A stretch of 64,000 nucleotides of DNA from Amblyomma americanum (taxonomy: Eukaryota; Arthropoda; Arachnida; Ixodida; Ixodidae), in assembly GCF_052857255.1 (NCBI RefSeq), contig NC_135504.1, forward strand, positions 146,718,121 to 146,782,120. Direction: 5' to 3'. Made by a program: the position numbers and the translations under genes. Positions 35,163-48,800 of the stretch are shown here, piece by piece (position 1 is the first letter of the stretch; every line of letters begins with the position of its first letter). Below the pieces are notes generated by a model. The model ran no database searches and was not told the origin of the DNA. It saw only the letters and a list, made by a program, of their open reading frames with translations.

Positions 35163-38100
35163 AATACATGCTTTTCGCGCAGTTATAAGAAAAAAAGTTT
35201 TGACGCGTATCAGAGGAACACTTGTAAAACCGATGTGTTGTGATTTAGCTCGTTTTGGTATAAAACAGCTTGTTTTGCTGTATTAAGCAAGAATACGTGC
35301 TTTTCGCGCAGTTATAGGAGAAAAAGTTTTGACGCGTGTCACAGGGACACTTGTAAAACCGATGTGTTCAGATCTAGCTCATTTTGGTGTAAAACAGCTT
35401 GTTTCGTTGTATTAAGCAAGAATGCATGCTTTTCGCGCAGTTATAAGAGAAAAAGTTTAGACGCGTATCAGAGGAACACTTGTAAAACCGATGTGTTGTG
35501 ATTTAGCTCGTTTCGGTCTAAAACAGCTTGTTTCGTTGTATTAAGCAAGAATACATGCTTTTCGCGCAGTTATAAGAGAAAAAGTTTTGACGCGTATCAG
35601 AGGAACACTTGTAATACCGATGTGTTGTGATTTAGCTCGTTTCGGTCTAAAACAGCTTGTTTCGCTGTATTAAGCAAGAATACATGCTTTTCGCGCAGTT
35701 ATTAGAGAAAAAGTTTTGACAACTTGTAATACCGATGTGTTGTGATTTGGCTCGTTTCGGTCTAAAACAGCTTGTTTCGTTGTATTAAGCAAGTATACAT
35801 GCTTTTCGCGCAGTTATAAGAGAAAAAGATTTGACGCGTATCAGAGGAACACTTGTAAAGCCGATGTGTTGTGATTTAGCTCATTTCGGTCTAAAACAGC
35901 TTGTTTCGCTGTATTAAGCAGGAATACATGCTTTTCGCGCAGTTATAAGAGAAAAAGTTTTAAAGGCGTGTCACAGAGACACTTGTAAAACCGATGTGTT
36001 GTGATTTAGCTCGTTTCGGTCTAAAACAGCTTGTTTCGCTGTATTAAGCAAGAATACGTGCTTTTCGCGCAGTTATAAGAGAAAAAGTTTTGACGCGTGT
36101 CACAGGGACACGTGTAAAACCGACGTGTTAAGATCTAGCTCGTTTCGGTCTAAAACAACTTGATTCGTTGTATTAAGCACGAATACATGCTTTTCGCGCA
36201 GTTATAGAAGAAAAACTTTTGACGCGTATTAGAGAGACACTTGTAAAACCGATGTGTTGTGATTTAGCTCGTTTCGGTCTAAAACAGCTTGTTTCGCTGA
36301 ATTAAGCAAGAATACATGCTTTTCGCGCAGGTATAAGAGAAAAAGTTTTGACGCGTGTCACAGGGACACTTGTAAAACCGATGTGTTGTGATTTAACTCG
36401 TTTCGGTCTAAAACAGCTTGTTTCGTTGGACTAAGCAGGAATACATGCTTTTCGCGCAGTTATAAGAGAAAAAAAGTTTTGACGCGTATCAGAGGAACAC
36501 TTGTAAAACCGATGTTTTGTGATTTAGCTCGTTTCGGTCTAAAACAGCTTGTTTCGCTGTATTAAGCAAGAATACGTGCTTTTCGCGCAGTTATAAGAGA
36601 AAAAGTTTTGACGCGTGTCACAGGGACACGTGTAAAACCGATGTGTTCAGATATAGCTCGTTTTGGTATAAAACAGCTTGTTTCGTTGTTTTAAGCACGA
36701 ATACATGCTTTTCGCGCAGTTATAGAAGAAAAACTTTTGACGCGTATTAGAGAGACACTTGTAAAACCGATGTGTTGTGATTTAGCTCGTTTCGGTCTAA
36801 AACAGCTTGTTTCGCTGTATTAAGCAAGAATACATGCTTTTCGCGCAGGTATAAGAGAAAAAGTTTTGACGCGTGTCACAGGGACACTTGTAAAACCGAT
36901 GTGTTGTGATTTAGCTCGTTTCGGTCTAAAACAGGTTGTTTCGTTGTATTAAGCAAGAATACATGCTTTTCGCGCAGTTATAAGAGAAAAAGTTTTGACG
37001 CGTATCAGAGGAACACTTGTAAAACCGATGTGTTGTGATTTAGCTCGTTTCGGTCTAAAACAGCTTGTTTCGCTGTATTAAGCAAGAATACATGCTTTTC
37101 GCACAGTTATAAGAGAAAAAGTTTTGACGCGTGTCACAGGGACACTCGTAAAACCGATGTGTTCAAATTTAGCTCGTTTCGGTCTAAAACAACTTGTTTC
37201 GTTGTATTAAGCACGAATACATGCTTTTCGCGCAGTTATAAGAGAAAAAAGTTTTGACGCGTATCAGAGGAAGACTTGTAAAACCGATGTGTTGTGATTT
37301 AGCTCGTTTTGGTCTAAAACAGCTTGTTTCGCTGTATTAAGCAAGAATACGTGCTTTTCGCGCAGTTATAAGAGAAAAAGTTTTGACGCGTGTCACAGGG
37401 ACACTTGTAAAACCGATGTGTTCAGATCTAGCTCGTTTTGGTGTAAAACAGCTTGTTTCGTTGTATTAAGCACGAATACATGCTTTTCGCGCAGTTATAA
37501 GAGAAAAAGTTTAGACGCGTATCAGAGGAACACTTGTAAAACCGATGTGTTGTGATTTAGCTCGTTTCGGTCTAAAACAGCTTGTTTCGTTGTATTAAGC
37601 AAGAATACATGCTTTTCGCGCAGTTATAAGAGAAAAAGTTTTGACGCGTATCAGAGGAACACTTGTAAAACCGATGTGTTGTGATTTAGCTCGTTTCGGT
37701 CTAAAACAGCTTGTTTCGCTGTATTAAGCAAGAATACATGCTTTTCGCGCAGTTATTAGAGAAAAAGTTTTGACGAGTATCACGTGGAACAATTGTAATA
37801 CCGATGTGTTGTGATTTGGCTCGTTTCGGTCTAAAACAGCTTGTTTCGCTGTATTAAGCAAGAATACATGCTTTTCGCGCAGTTATAAGAGAAAAAGTTT
37901 TGACGCGTGTCACAGGGACACTGGTAAAATCGATGTGTTCAGATTTAGCTCGTTTCGGTCTAAAACAGCTTGTTTCGTCGTATTAAGCACGAATACATGC
38001 TTTTCGCGCAGTTATAAGAAAAAAAGTTTAGACGCGTATCAGAGGAACACTTGTAAAACCGATGTGTTGTGATTTCGCTCGTTTCGGTCTAAAACAGATT

Positions 38101-39226
38101 GTTTCGTTGTGTTAAGCAAGAATACATGCTTTTCGCGCAGTTATAAGAGAAAAAGTTTTGACGCGTATCAGAGGAACACTTGTAAAACCGATGTGTTGTG
38201 ATTTAGCTCGTTTCGGTCTAAAACAGCTTGTTTCGCTGTATTAAGCAAGAATACATGCTTTTCGCGCAGTTATAAGAGAAAAAGTTTTGACGCGTGTCAC
38301 AGGGACACTTGTAAAACCGATGTGTTGTGATTTAGCTCGTTTCGGTCTAAAACAGCTTGTTTCGCTGTATTAAGCAAGAATACATGCTTTTCGCGCAGTT
38401 ATAAGAGAAAAAGTTTTGACGCGTGTCACAGGGACACTTGTAAAACCGATGTGTTCAGATTTACCTCGTTTCGGTCTAAAACAGCTTGTTTCGTTGAACT
38501 AAGCACGAATGCATGCTTTTCGCGCAGTTATAAGAGAAAAAAAGTTTTGACGCGTATCAGCGAAACACTTGTAAAACCGATGTGTTGTGATTTAGCTCGT
38601 TTCATTCTAAAACAGCTTGTTTCGCTGTATTAAGCAAGAATACGTGCTTTTCGCGCAGTTATAAGAGAAAAAAGTTTTGACGCGTGTCACAGGGACACGT
38701 GTAAAACCGATGTGTTCAGATATAGCTCGTTTTGGTATAAAACAGCTTGTTTCGTTGTTTTAAGCACGAATACATGCTTTTCGCGCAGTTATAGAAGAAA
38801 AACCTTTGACGCTTATTAGAGAGACACTTGTAAAACCGATGTGTTCAGATTTAGCTCATCTCGGTCTAAAACAGCTTGTTTCGTTGTATTAAGCACGAAT
38901 ACATGCTTTTCGCGCAGTTATAAGAGAAAAAGTTTTGACGAATATCACGTGGACACTTGTAAAACCGATGTGTTGTGATTTAGCTCGTTTCGGTCTAAAA
39001 CAGCTTGTTTCGCTGTATTAAGCAAGAATACATGCTTTTCGCGCAGTTATAAGAGAAAAAGTTTTGACGCGTGTCATAGGGACACTTGTAAAACCGATGT
39101 GTTGTGATTTAGCTCGTTTCGGTCTAAAACAGCTTGTTTCGTTGTATTAAGCAAGAATACATGCTTTTCGCGCAGTTATAAGAGAAAAAGTTTTGACGCG
39201 TATCAGAGGAACACTTGTAAAACCGA
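35163..39226 (+). repeat. ~4.06-kb segment recurring at 46235-50040 and again at 51132-54937
   Basis: From GATCTAGCTCATTTTGGTGT near 35371 this stretch recurs at +11,072 (46443). Shared markers include GACAACTTG, the GTGTTAAGATC monomer and CGCTGAATTAAGC. After about 36895 the offset changes to 10,814, so the right copy lacks exactly 258 bp (two monomers). Markers then continue to match: TTCAAATTTAG, ACGTGGAACAATTG, AAAATCGATG, GTCGTATT, GATTTCGCTCG, AATGCATGC, CTCATCTCGG. They stop near 39226/50040. Because 45107-50003 is itself duplicated, the segment exists three times in the window. Confidence 0.82.
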
Positions 39227-40079
39227 TGTGTTGTGATTTAGCTCGTTTCGGTCTAAAACAGCTTTTTTCGCTGTATTAACCAAGAATACATGCTTTTCGC
39301 GCAGTTATAAGAAAAAAAGTTTAGACGCGTATCAGAGGAACACTTGTAAAACCGAAGTGTTGTGATTTAGCTCGTTTCGGTCTAAAACAGCTTGTTTCGT
39401 TGTATTAAGCAAGAATACATGCTTTTCGCGCAGTTATAAGATAAAAAGTTTTGACGCGTATCAGAGGAACACTTGTAAAACCGATGTGTTGTGATTTAGC
39501 TCGTTTCGGTCTAAAACAGCTTGTTTCGCTGTATTAAGCAAGAATACATGCTTTTCGCGCAGTTATAAGAGAAAAAAGTTTTGACGCGTGTCACAGGGAC
39601 ACTTGTAAAACCGATGCGTTCAGATACAACTCGTTTCGGTCTAAAACAGCTTGTTTCGTTTTATTAAGCACGAATACATGCTTTTCGCGCAGTTCTAAGA
39701 GAAAAAGTTTTGACACTTGTAATACCGATGTGTTGTGATTTGGCTCGTTTCAGTCTAAAACAGCTTGTTTCGTTGTATTAAGCAAGTATACATGCTTTTC
39801 GCGCAGTTATAAGAGAAAAAGATTTGACGCGTATCAGAGGAACACTTGTAAAGCCGATGTGTTGTGATTTAGCTCGTTTCGGTCTAAAACAGCTTGTTTC
39901 GCTGTATTAAGCAGGAATACATGCTTTTCGCGCAGTTATAAGAGAAAAATTTTTAAAGGCGTGTCACAGAGACACTTGTAAAACCGATGTGTTGTGATTT
40001 AGCTCGTTTCGGTCTAAAACAGCTTATTTCGCTGTATTAAGCAAGAATACGTGCTTTTCGCGCAGTTATAAGAGAAAAC
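36345..40079 (+). repeat. 3,735-bp tandem duplication, left unit
   Basis: Twenty-nine monomers recur directly downstream at +3,735. Markers checked: GTTGGACTAAGCAGG near 36426, GATGTTTTG near 36510, GTTATAGAAG near 36719, GTTCAAATTTAG near 37161, AAAATCGATG near 37925, GATTTCGCTCG near 38070, GAATGCATGC near 38507, CAGCTTTTTTCG near 39260 and AACCAAGAATAC near 39278. The one change noticed is CCGATGTG near 38708 against CCGATATG near 42443. Confidence 0.9.
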
Positions 40080-43000
40080 GTTTTGACGCGTGTCACAGGG
40101 ACACTTGTAAAACCGATGTGTTGTGATTTAACTCGTTTCGGTCTAAAACAGCTTGTTTCGTTGGACTAAGCAGGAATACATGCTTTTCGCGCAGTTATAA
40201 GAGAAAAAAAGTTTTGACGCGTATCAGAGGAACACTTGTAAAACCGATGTTTTGTGATTTAGCTCGTTTCGGTCTAAAACAGCTTGTTTCGCTGTATTAA
40301 GCAAGAATACGTGCTTTTCGCGCAGTTATAAGAGAAAAAGTTTTGACGCGTGTCACAGGGACACGTGTAAAACCGATGTGTTCAGATATAGCTCGTTTTG
40401 GTATAAAACAGCTTGTTTCGTTGTTTTAAGCACGAATACATGCTTTTCGCGCAGTTATAGAAGAAAAACTTTTGACGCGTATTAGAGAGACACTTGTAAA
40501 ACCGATGTGTTGTGATTTAGCTCGTTTCGGTCTAAAACAGCTTGTTTCGCTGTATTAAGCAAGAATACATGCTTTTCGCGCAGGTATAAGAGAAAAAGTT
40601 TTGACGCGTGTCACAGGGACACTTGTAAAACCGATGTGTTGTGATTTAGCTCGTTTCGGTCTAAAACAGGTTGTTTCGTTGTATTAAGCAAGAATACATG
40701 CTTTTCGCGCAGTTATAAGAGAAAAAGTTTTGACGCGTATCAGAGGAACACTTGTAAAACCGATGTGTTGTGATTTAGCTCGTTTCGGTCTAAAACAGCT
40801 TGTTTCGCTGTATTAAGCAAGAATACATGCTTTTCGCACAGTTATAAGAGAAAAAGTTTTGACGCGTGTCACAGGGACACTCGTAAAACCGATGTGTTCA
40901 AATTTAGCTCGTTTCGGTCTAAAACAACTTGTTTCGTTGTATTAAGCACGAATACATGCTTTTCGCGCAGTTATAAGAGAAAAAAGTTTTGACGCGTATC
41001 AGAGGAAGACTTGTAAAACCGATGTGTTGTGATTTAGCTCGTTTTGGTCTAAAACAGCTTGTTTCGCTGTATTAAGCAAGAATACGTGCTTTTCGCGCAG
41101 TTATAAGAGAAAAAGTTTTGACGCGTGTCACAGGGACACTTGTAAAACCGATGTGTTCAGATCTAGCTCGTTTTGGTGTAAAACAGCTTGTTTCGTTGTA
41201 TTAAGCACGAATACATGCTTTTCGCGCAGTTATAAGAGAAAAAGTTTAGACGCGTATCAGAGGAACACTTGTAAAACCGATGTGTTGTGATTTAGCTCGT
41301 TTCGGTCTAAAACAGCTTGTTTCGTTGTATTAAGCAAGAATACATGCTTTTCGCGCAGTTATAAGAGAAAAAGTTTTGACGCGTATCAGAGGAACACTTG
41401 TAAAACCGATGTGTTGTGATTTAGCTCGTTTCGGTCTAAAACAGCTTGTTTCGCTGTATTAAGCAAGAATACATGCTTTTCGCGCAGTTATTAGAGAAAA
41501 AGTTTTGACGAGTATCACGTGGAACAATTGTAATACCGATGTGTTGTGATTTGGCTCGTTTCGGTCTAAAACAGCTTGTTTCGCTGTATTAAGCAAGAAT
41601 ACATGCTTTTCGCGCAGTTATAAGAGAAAAAGTTTTGACGCGTGTCACAGGGACACTGGTAAAATCGATGTGTTCAGATTTAGCTCGTTTCGGTCTAAAA
41701 CAGCTTGTTTCGTCGTATTAAGCACGAATACATGCTTTTCGCGCAGTTATAAGAAAAAAAGTTTAGACGCGTATCAGAGGAACACTTGTAAAACCGATGT
41801 GTTGTGATTTCGCTCGTTTCGGTCTAAAACAGATTGTTTCGTTGTGTTAAGCAAGAATACATGCTTTTCGCGCAGTTATAAGAGAAAAAGTTTTGACGCG
41901 TATCAGAGGAACACTTGTAAAACCGATGTGTTGTGATTTAGCTCGTTTCGGTCTAAAACAGCTTGTTTCGCTGTATTAAGCAAGAATACATGCTTTTCGC
42001 GCAGTTATAAGAGAAAAAGTTTTGACGCGTGTCACAGGGACACTTGTAAAACCGATGTGTTGTGATTTAGCTCGTTTCGGTCTAAAACAGCTTGTTTCGC
42101 TGTATTAAGCAAGAATACATGCTTTTCGCGCAGTTATAAGAGAAAAAGTTTTGACGCGTGTCACAGGGACACTTGTAAAACCGATGTGTTCAGATTTACC
42201 TCGTTTCGGTCTAAAACAGCTTGTTTCGTTGAACTAAGCACGAATGCATGCTTTTCGCGCAGTTATAAGAGAAAAAAAGTTTTGACGCGTATCAGCGAAA
42301 CACTTGTAAAACCGATGTGTTGTGATTTAGCTCGTTTCATTCTAAAACAGCTTGTTTCGCTGTATTAAGCAAGAATACGTGCTTTTCGCGCAGTTATAAG
42401 AGAAAAAAGTTTTGACGCGTGTCACAGGGACACGTGTAAAACCGATATGTTCAGATATAGCTCGTTTTGGTATAAAACAGCTTGTTTCGTTGTTTTAAGC
42501 ACGAATACATGCTTTTCGCGCAGTTATAGAAGAAAAACCTTTGACGCTTATTAGAGAGACACTTGTAAAACCGATGTGTTCAGATTTAGCTCATCTCGGT
42601 CTAAAACAGCTTGTTTCGTTGTATTAAGCACGAATACATGCTTTTCGCGCAGTTATAAGAGAAAAAGTTTTGACGAATATCACGTGGACACTTGTAAAAC
42701 CGATGTGTTGTGATTTAGCTCGTTTCGGTCTAAAACAGCTTGTTTCGCTGTATTAAGCAAGAATACATGCTTTTCGCGCAGTTATAAGAGAAAAAGTTTT
42801 GACGCGTGTCATAGGGACACTTGTAAAACCGATGTGTTGTGATTTAGCTCGTTTCGGTCTAAAACAGCTTGTTTCGTTGTATTAAGCAAGAATACATGCT
42901 TTTCGCGCAGTTATAAGAGAAAAAGTTTTGACGCGTATCAGAGGAACACTTGTAAAACCGATGTGTTGTGATTTAGCTCGTTTCGGTCTAAAACAGCTTT

Positions 43001-43840
43001 TTTCGCTGTATTAACCAAGAATACATGCTTTTCGCGCAGTTATAAGAAAAAAAGTTTAGACGCGTATCAGAGGAACACTTGTAAAACCGAAGTGTTGTGA
43101 TTTAGCTCGTTTCGGTCTAAAACAGCTTGTTTCGTTGTATTAAGCAAGAATACATGCTTTTCGCGCAGTTATAAGATAAAAAGTTTTGACGCGTATCAGA
43201 GGAACACTTGTAAAACCGATGTGTTGTGATTTAGCTCGTTTCGGTCTAAAACAGCTTGTTTCGCTGTATTAAGCAAGAATACATGCTTTTCGCGCAGTTA
43301 TAAGAGAAAAAAGTTTTGACGCGTGTCACAGGGACACTTGTAAAACCGATGCGTTCAGATACAACTCGTTTCGGTCTAAAACAGCTTGTTTCGTTTTATT
43401 AAGCACGAATACATGCTTTTCGCGCAGTTCTAAGAGAAAAAGTTTTGACACTTGTAATACCGATGTGTTGTGATTTGGCTCGTTTCAGTCTAAAACAGCT
43501 TGTTTCGTTGTATTAAGCAAGTATACATGCTTTTCGCGCAGTTATAAGAGAAAAAGATTTGACGCGTATCAGAGGAACACTTGTAAAGCCGATGTGTTGT
43601 GATTTAGCTCGTTTCGGTCTAAAACAGCTTGTTTCGCTGTATTAAGCAGGAATACATGCTTTTCGCGCAGTTATAAGAGAAAAATTTTTAAAGGCGTGTC
43701 ACAGAGACACTTGTAAAACCGATGTGTTGTGATTTAGCTCGTTTCGGTCTAAAACAGCTTATTTCGCTGTATTAAGCAAGAATACGTGCTTTTCGCGCAG
43801 TTATAAGAGAAAACGTTTTGACGCGTGTCACAGGGACACG
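40080..43840 (+). repeat. 3,735-bp tandem duplication, right unit
   Basis: Second copy of 36345-40079. The middle junction lies between GAAAACG near 40077, which matches the far end, and GACACTTG near 40105, which matches the start. The copies part at 43840, where this one reads GACACGTGTAAAACCGACG. It contains the same open frame of 60 codons (42186-42368) as the left unit, which is satellite and not a gene. Confidence 0.9.
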
Positions 43841-44068
43841 TGTAAAACCGACGTGTTCAGATCTAGCTCGTTTCGGTCTAAAACAACTTGATTCGTTGTA
43901 TTAAGCACGAATACATGCTTTTCGCGCAGTTATAGAAGAAAAACTTTTGACGCGTATTAGAGAGACACTTGTAAAACCGATGTGTTGTGATTTAGCTCGT
44001 TTCGGTCTAAAACAGCTTGTTTCGCTGTATTAAGCAAGAATACATGCTTTTCGCGCAGGTATAAGGGA

Positions 44069-44972
44069 AAAAGTTTTGACGCGTGTCACAGGGACACTTG
44101 TAAACCGATGTGTTGTGATTTAACTCGTTTCGGTCTAAAACAGCTTGTTTCGTTGGACTAAGCAGGAATACATGCTTTTCGCGCAGTTATAAGAGAAAAA
44201 AAGTTTTGACGCGTATCAGAGGAACACTTGTAAAACCGATGTTTTGTGATTAACTCGTTTCGGTCTAAAACAGCTTGTTTCGCTGTATTAAGCAAGAATA
44301 CGTGCTTTTCGCGCAGTTATAAGAGAAAAAGTTTTGACGCGTGTCACAGGGACACGTGTAAAACCGATGTGTTCAGATATAGCTCGTTTTGGTATAAAAC
44401 AGCTTGTTTCGTTGTTTTAAGCACGAATACATGCTTTTCGCGCAGTTATAGAAGAAAACTTTTGACGCGTATTAGAGAGACACTTGTAAAACCGATGTGT
44501 TGTGATTTAGCTCGCTTCGGTCTAAAACAGCTTGTTTCGCTGTATTAAGCAAGAATACGTGCTTTTCGCGCAGTTATAAGAGAAAAAGTTGTGACGCGTG
44601 TCACAGGGGCACTTGTAAAACCGATGTGTTCAGATTTAGCTCGTTTCGGTCTAAAACAGCTTGTTTCGCTGTATTAAGCAGGAATACATGCTTTTCGCGC
44701 AGTTATAAGAGAAAAAGTTTTAAAGGCGTGTCACAGGGACACTTGTAAAACCGATGTGTTCAGATTTACCCCGTTTCGGTCTAAAACAGCTTGTTTCGTT
44801 AGACTAAGCACGAATACATGCTTTTCGCGCAGTTATAAGAGAAAAAAGTTTTGACGCGTATCAGAGGAACACTTGCAAAACCGATGTGTTGTGATTTAGC
44901 TCGTTTCAGTCTAAAACAGCTTGTTTCGCTGTATTAAGCAAGAATACGTGCTTTTCGCGCAGTTATAAGAGA
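44069..44972 (+). repeat. 904-bp tandem duplication, left unit
   Basis: Seven monomers recur at +904. Both copies share one-base deletions that are otherwise rare: CTTGTAAACCG, GTGATTAACTCG and AGAAGAAAACTTTTG. Both also have CTCGCTTCGG and CACTTGCAAAACC. One difference was seen, CAGGGGCAC near 44606 against CAGGGACAC near 45510. Confidence 0.9.
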
Positions 44973-45876
44973 AAAAGTTTTGACGCGTGTCACAGGGACA
45001 CTTGTAAACCGATGTGTTGTGATTTAACTCGTTTCGGTCTAAAACAGCTTGTTTCGTTGGACTAAGCAGGAATACATGCTTTTCGCGCAGTTATAAGAGA
45101 AAAAAAGTTTTGACGCGTATCAGAGGAACACTTGTAAAACCGATGTTTTGTGATTAACTCGTTTCGGTCTAAAACAGCTTGTTTCGCTGTATTAAGCAAG
45201 AATACGTGCTTTTCGCGCAGTTATAAGAGAAAAAGTTTTGACGCGTGTCACAGGGACACGTGTAAAACCGATGTGTTCAGATATAGCTCGTTTTGGTATA
45301 AAACAGCTTGTTTCGTTGTTTTAAGCACGAATACATGCTTTTCGCGCAGTTATAGAAGAAAACTTTTGACGCGTATTAGAGAGACACTTGTAAAACCGAT
45401 GTGTTGTGATTTAGCTCGCTTCGGTCTAAAACAGCTTGTTTCGCTGTATTAAGCAAGAATACGTGCTTTTCGCGCAGTTATAAGAGAAAAAGTTGTGACG
45501 CGTGTCACAGGGACACTTGTAAAACCGATGTGTTCAGATTTAGCTCGTTTCGGTCTAAAACAGCTTGTTTCGCTGTATTAAGCAGGAATACATGCTTTTC
45601 GCGCAGTTATAAGAGAAAAAGTTTTAAAGGCGTGTCACAGGGACACTTGTAAAACCGATGTGTTCAGATTTACCCCGTTTCGGTCTAAAACAGCTTGTTT
45701 CGTTAGACTAAGCACGAATACATGCTTTTCGCGCAGTTATAAGAGAAAAAAGTTTTGACGCGTATCAGAGGAACACTTGCAAAACCGATGTGTTGTGATT
45801 TAGCTCGTTTCAGTCTAAAACAGCTTGTTTCGCTGTATTAAGCAAGAATACGTGCTTTTCGCGCAGTTATAAGAGA
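44973..45876 (+). repeat. 904-bp tandem duplication, right unit
   Basis: Second copy of 44069-44972, ending at GAAAACG near 45876. The related stretch at 56045-56950 holds this 904-bp unit only once. The duplication therefore happened after the larger segment was copied, or was lost there. Confidence 0.9.
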
Positions 45877-48800
45877 AAACGTTTTGACGCGTGTCACAGG
45901 GACACTTGTAAAACCGATGTGTTCAGATCTAGCTCGTTTTGGTGTAAAACAGCTTGTTTCGTTGTATTAGGCACGAATACATGCTTTTCGCGCAGTTATA
46001 AGAGAAAAAGTTGTGACGCGTGTCACAGGGACACTTGTAAAACCGATGTGTTCAGATTTAGCTCGTTTCGGTCTAAAACAGCTTGTTTCGCTGTATTAAG
46101 CAGGAATACATGCTTTTCGCGCAGTTATAAGAGAAAAAGCTTTAAAGGCGTGTCACAGGGACACTTGTAAAACCGATGTGTTCAGATTTACCCCGTTTCG
46201 GTCTAAAACAGCTTGTTTCGTTAGACTAAGCACGAATACATGCTTTTCGCGCAGTTATAAGAAGAAAAGTTTTGACGCGTATCAGAGGAACACTTGTAAA
46301 ACCGATGTGTTGTGATTTAGCTCGTTTTGGTATAAAACAGCTTGTTTCGCTGTATTAAGCAAGAATACGTGCTTTTCGCGCAGTTATAGGAGAAAAAGTT
46401 TTGACGCGTGTCACAGGGACACTTGTAAAACCGATGTGTTCAGATCTAGCTCATTTTGGTGTAAAACAGCTTGTTTCGTTGTATTAAGCAAGAATGCATG
46501 CTTTTCGCGCAGTTATAAGAGAAAAAGTTTAGACGCGTATCAGAGGAACACTTGTAAAACCGATGTGTTGTGATTTAGCTCGTTTCGGTCTAAAACAGCT
46601 TGTTTCGTTGTATTAAGCAAGAATACATGCTTTTCGCGCAGTTATAAGAGAAAAAGTTTTGACGCGTATCAGAGGAACACTTGTAAAACCGATGTGTTGT
46701 GATTTAGCTCGTTTCGGTCTAAAACAGCTTGTTTCGCTGTATTAAGCAAGAATACATGCTTTTCGCGCAGTTATTAGAGAAAAAGTTTTGACAACTTGTA
46801 ATACCGATGTGTTGTGATTTGGCTCGTTTCGGTCTAAAACAGCTTGTTTCGTTGTATTAAGCAAGTATACATGCTTTTCGCGCAGTTATAAGAGAAAAAG
46901 ATTTGACGCGTATCAGAGGAACACTTGTAAAGCCGATGTGTTGTGATTTAGCTCGTTTCGGTCTAAAACAGCTTGTTTCGCTGTATTAAGCAGGAATACA
47001 TGCTTTTCGCGCAGTTATAAGAGAAAAAGTTTTAAAGGCGTGTCACAGAGACACTTGTAAAACCGATGTGTTGTGATTTAGCTCGTTTCGGTCTAAAACA
47101 GCTTGTTTCGCTGTATTAAGCAAGAATACGTGCTTTTCGCGCAGTTATAAGAGAAAAAGTTTTGACGCGTGTCACAGGGACACGTGTAAAACCGACGTGT
47201 TAAGATCTAGCTCGTTTCGGTCTAAAACAACTTGATTCGTTGTATTAAGCACGAATACATGCTTTTCGCGCAGTTATAGAAGAAAAACTTTTGACGCGTA
47301 TTAGAGAGACACTTGTAAAACCGATGTGTTGTGATTTAGCTCGTTTCGGTCTAAAACAGCTTGTTTCGCTGAATTAAGCAAGAATACATGCTTTTCGCGC
47401 AGGTATAAGAGAAAAAGTTTTGACTCGTGTCACAGGGACACTTGTAAAACCGATGTGTTGTGATTTAACTCGTTTCGGTCTAAAACAGCTTGTTTCGTTG
47501 GACTAAGCAGGAATACATGCTTTTCGCGCAGTTATAAGAGAAAAAAAGTTTTGACGCGTATCAGAGGAACACTTGTAAAACCGATGTTTTGTGATTTAGC
47601 TCGTTTCGGTCTAAAACAGCTTGTTTCGCTGTATTAAGCAAGAATACGTGCTTTTCGCGCAGTTATAAGAGAAAAAGTTTTGACGCGTGTCACAGGGACA
47701 CGTGTAAAACCGATGTGTTCAGATATAGCTCGTTTTGGTATAAAACAGCTTGTTTCGTTGTTTTAAGCACGAATACATGCTTTTCGCGCAGTTATAGAAG
47801 AAAAACTTTTGACGCGTATTAGAGAGACACTTGTAAAACCGATGTGTTGTGATTTAGCTCGTTTCGGTCTAAAACAGCTTGTTTCCCTGTATTAAGCAAG
47901 AATACATGCTTTTCGCGCAGGTATAAGAGAAAAAGTTTTGACGCTTGTCACAGGGACACTTGTAAAACCGATGTGTTCAAATTTAGCTCGTTTCGGTCTA
48001 AAACAACTTGTTTCGTTGTATTAAGCACGAATACATGCTTTTCGCGCAGTTATAAGAGAAAAAAGTTTTGACGCGTATCAGAGGAAGACTTGTAAAACCG
48101 ATGTGTTGTGATTTAGCTCGTTTTGGTCTAAAACAGCTTGTTTCGCTGTATTAAGCAAGAATACGTGCTTTTCGCGCAGTTATAAGAGAAAAAGTTTTGA
48201 CGCGTGTCACAGGGACACTTGTAAAACCGATGTGTTCAGATCTAGCTCGTTTTGGTGTAAAACAGCTTGTTTCGTTGTATTAAGCACGAATACATGCTTT
48301 TCGCGCAGGTATAAGAGAAAAAGTTTAGACGCGTATCAGAGGAACACTTGTAAAACCGATGTGTTGTGATTTAGCTCGTTTCGGTCTAAAACAGCTTGTT
48401 TCGTTGTATTAAGCAAGAATACATGCTTTTCGCGCAGTTATAAGAGAAAAAGTTTTGACGCGTATCAGAGGAACACTTGTAAAACCGATGTGTTGTGATT
48501 TAGCTCGTTTCGGTCTAAAACAGCTTGTTTCGCTGTATTAAGCAAGAATACATGCTTTTCGCGCAGTTATTAGAGAAAAAGTTTTGACGAGTATCACGTG
48601 GAACAATTGTAATACCGATGTGTTGTGATTTGGCTCGTTTCGGTCTAAAACAGCTTGTTTCGCTGTATTAAGCAAGAATACATGCTTTTCGCGCAGTTAT
48701 AAGAGAAAAAGTTTTGACGCGTGTCACAGGGACACTGGTAAAATCGATGTGTTCAGATTTAGCTCGTTTCGGTCTAAAACAGCTTGTTTCGTCGTATTAA

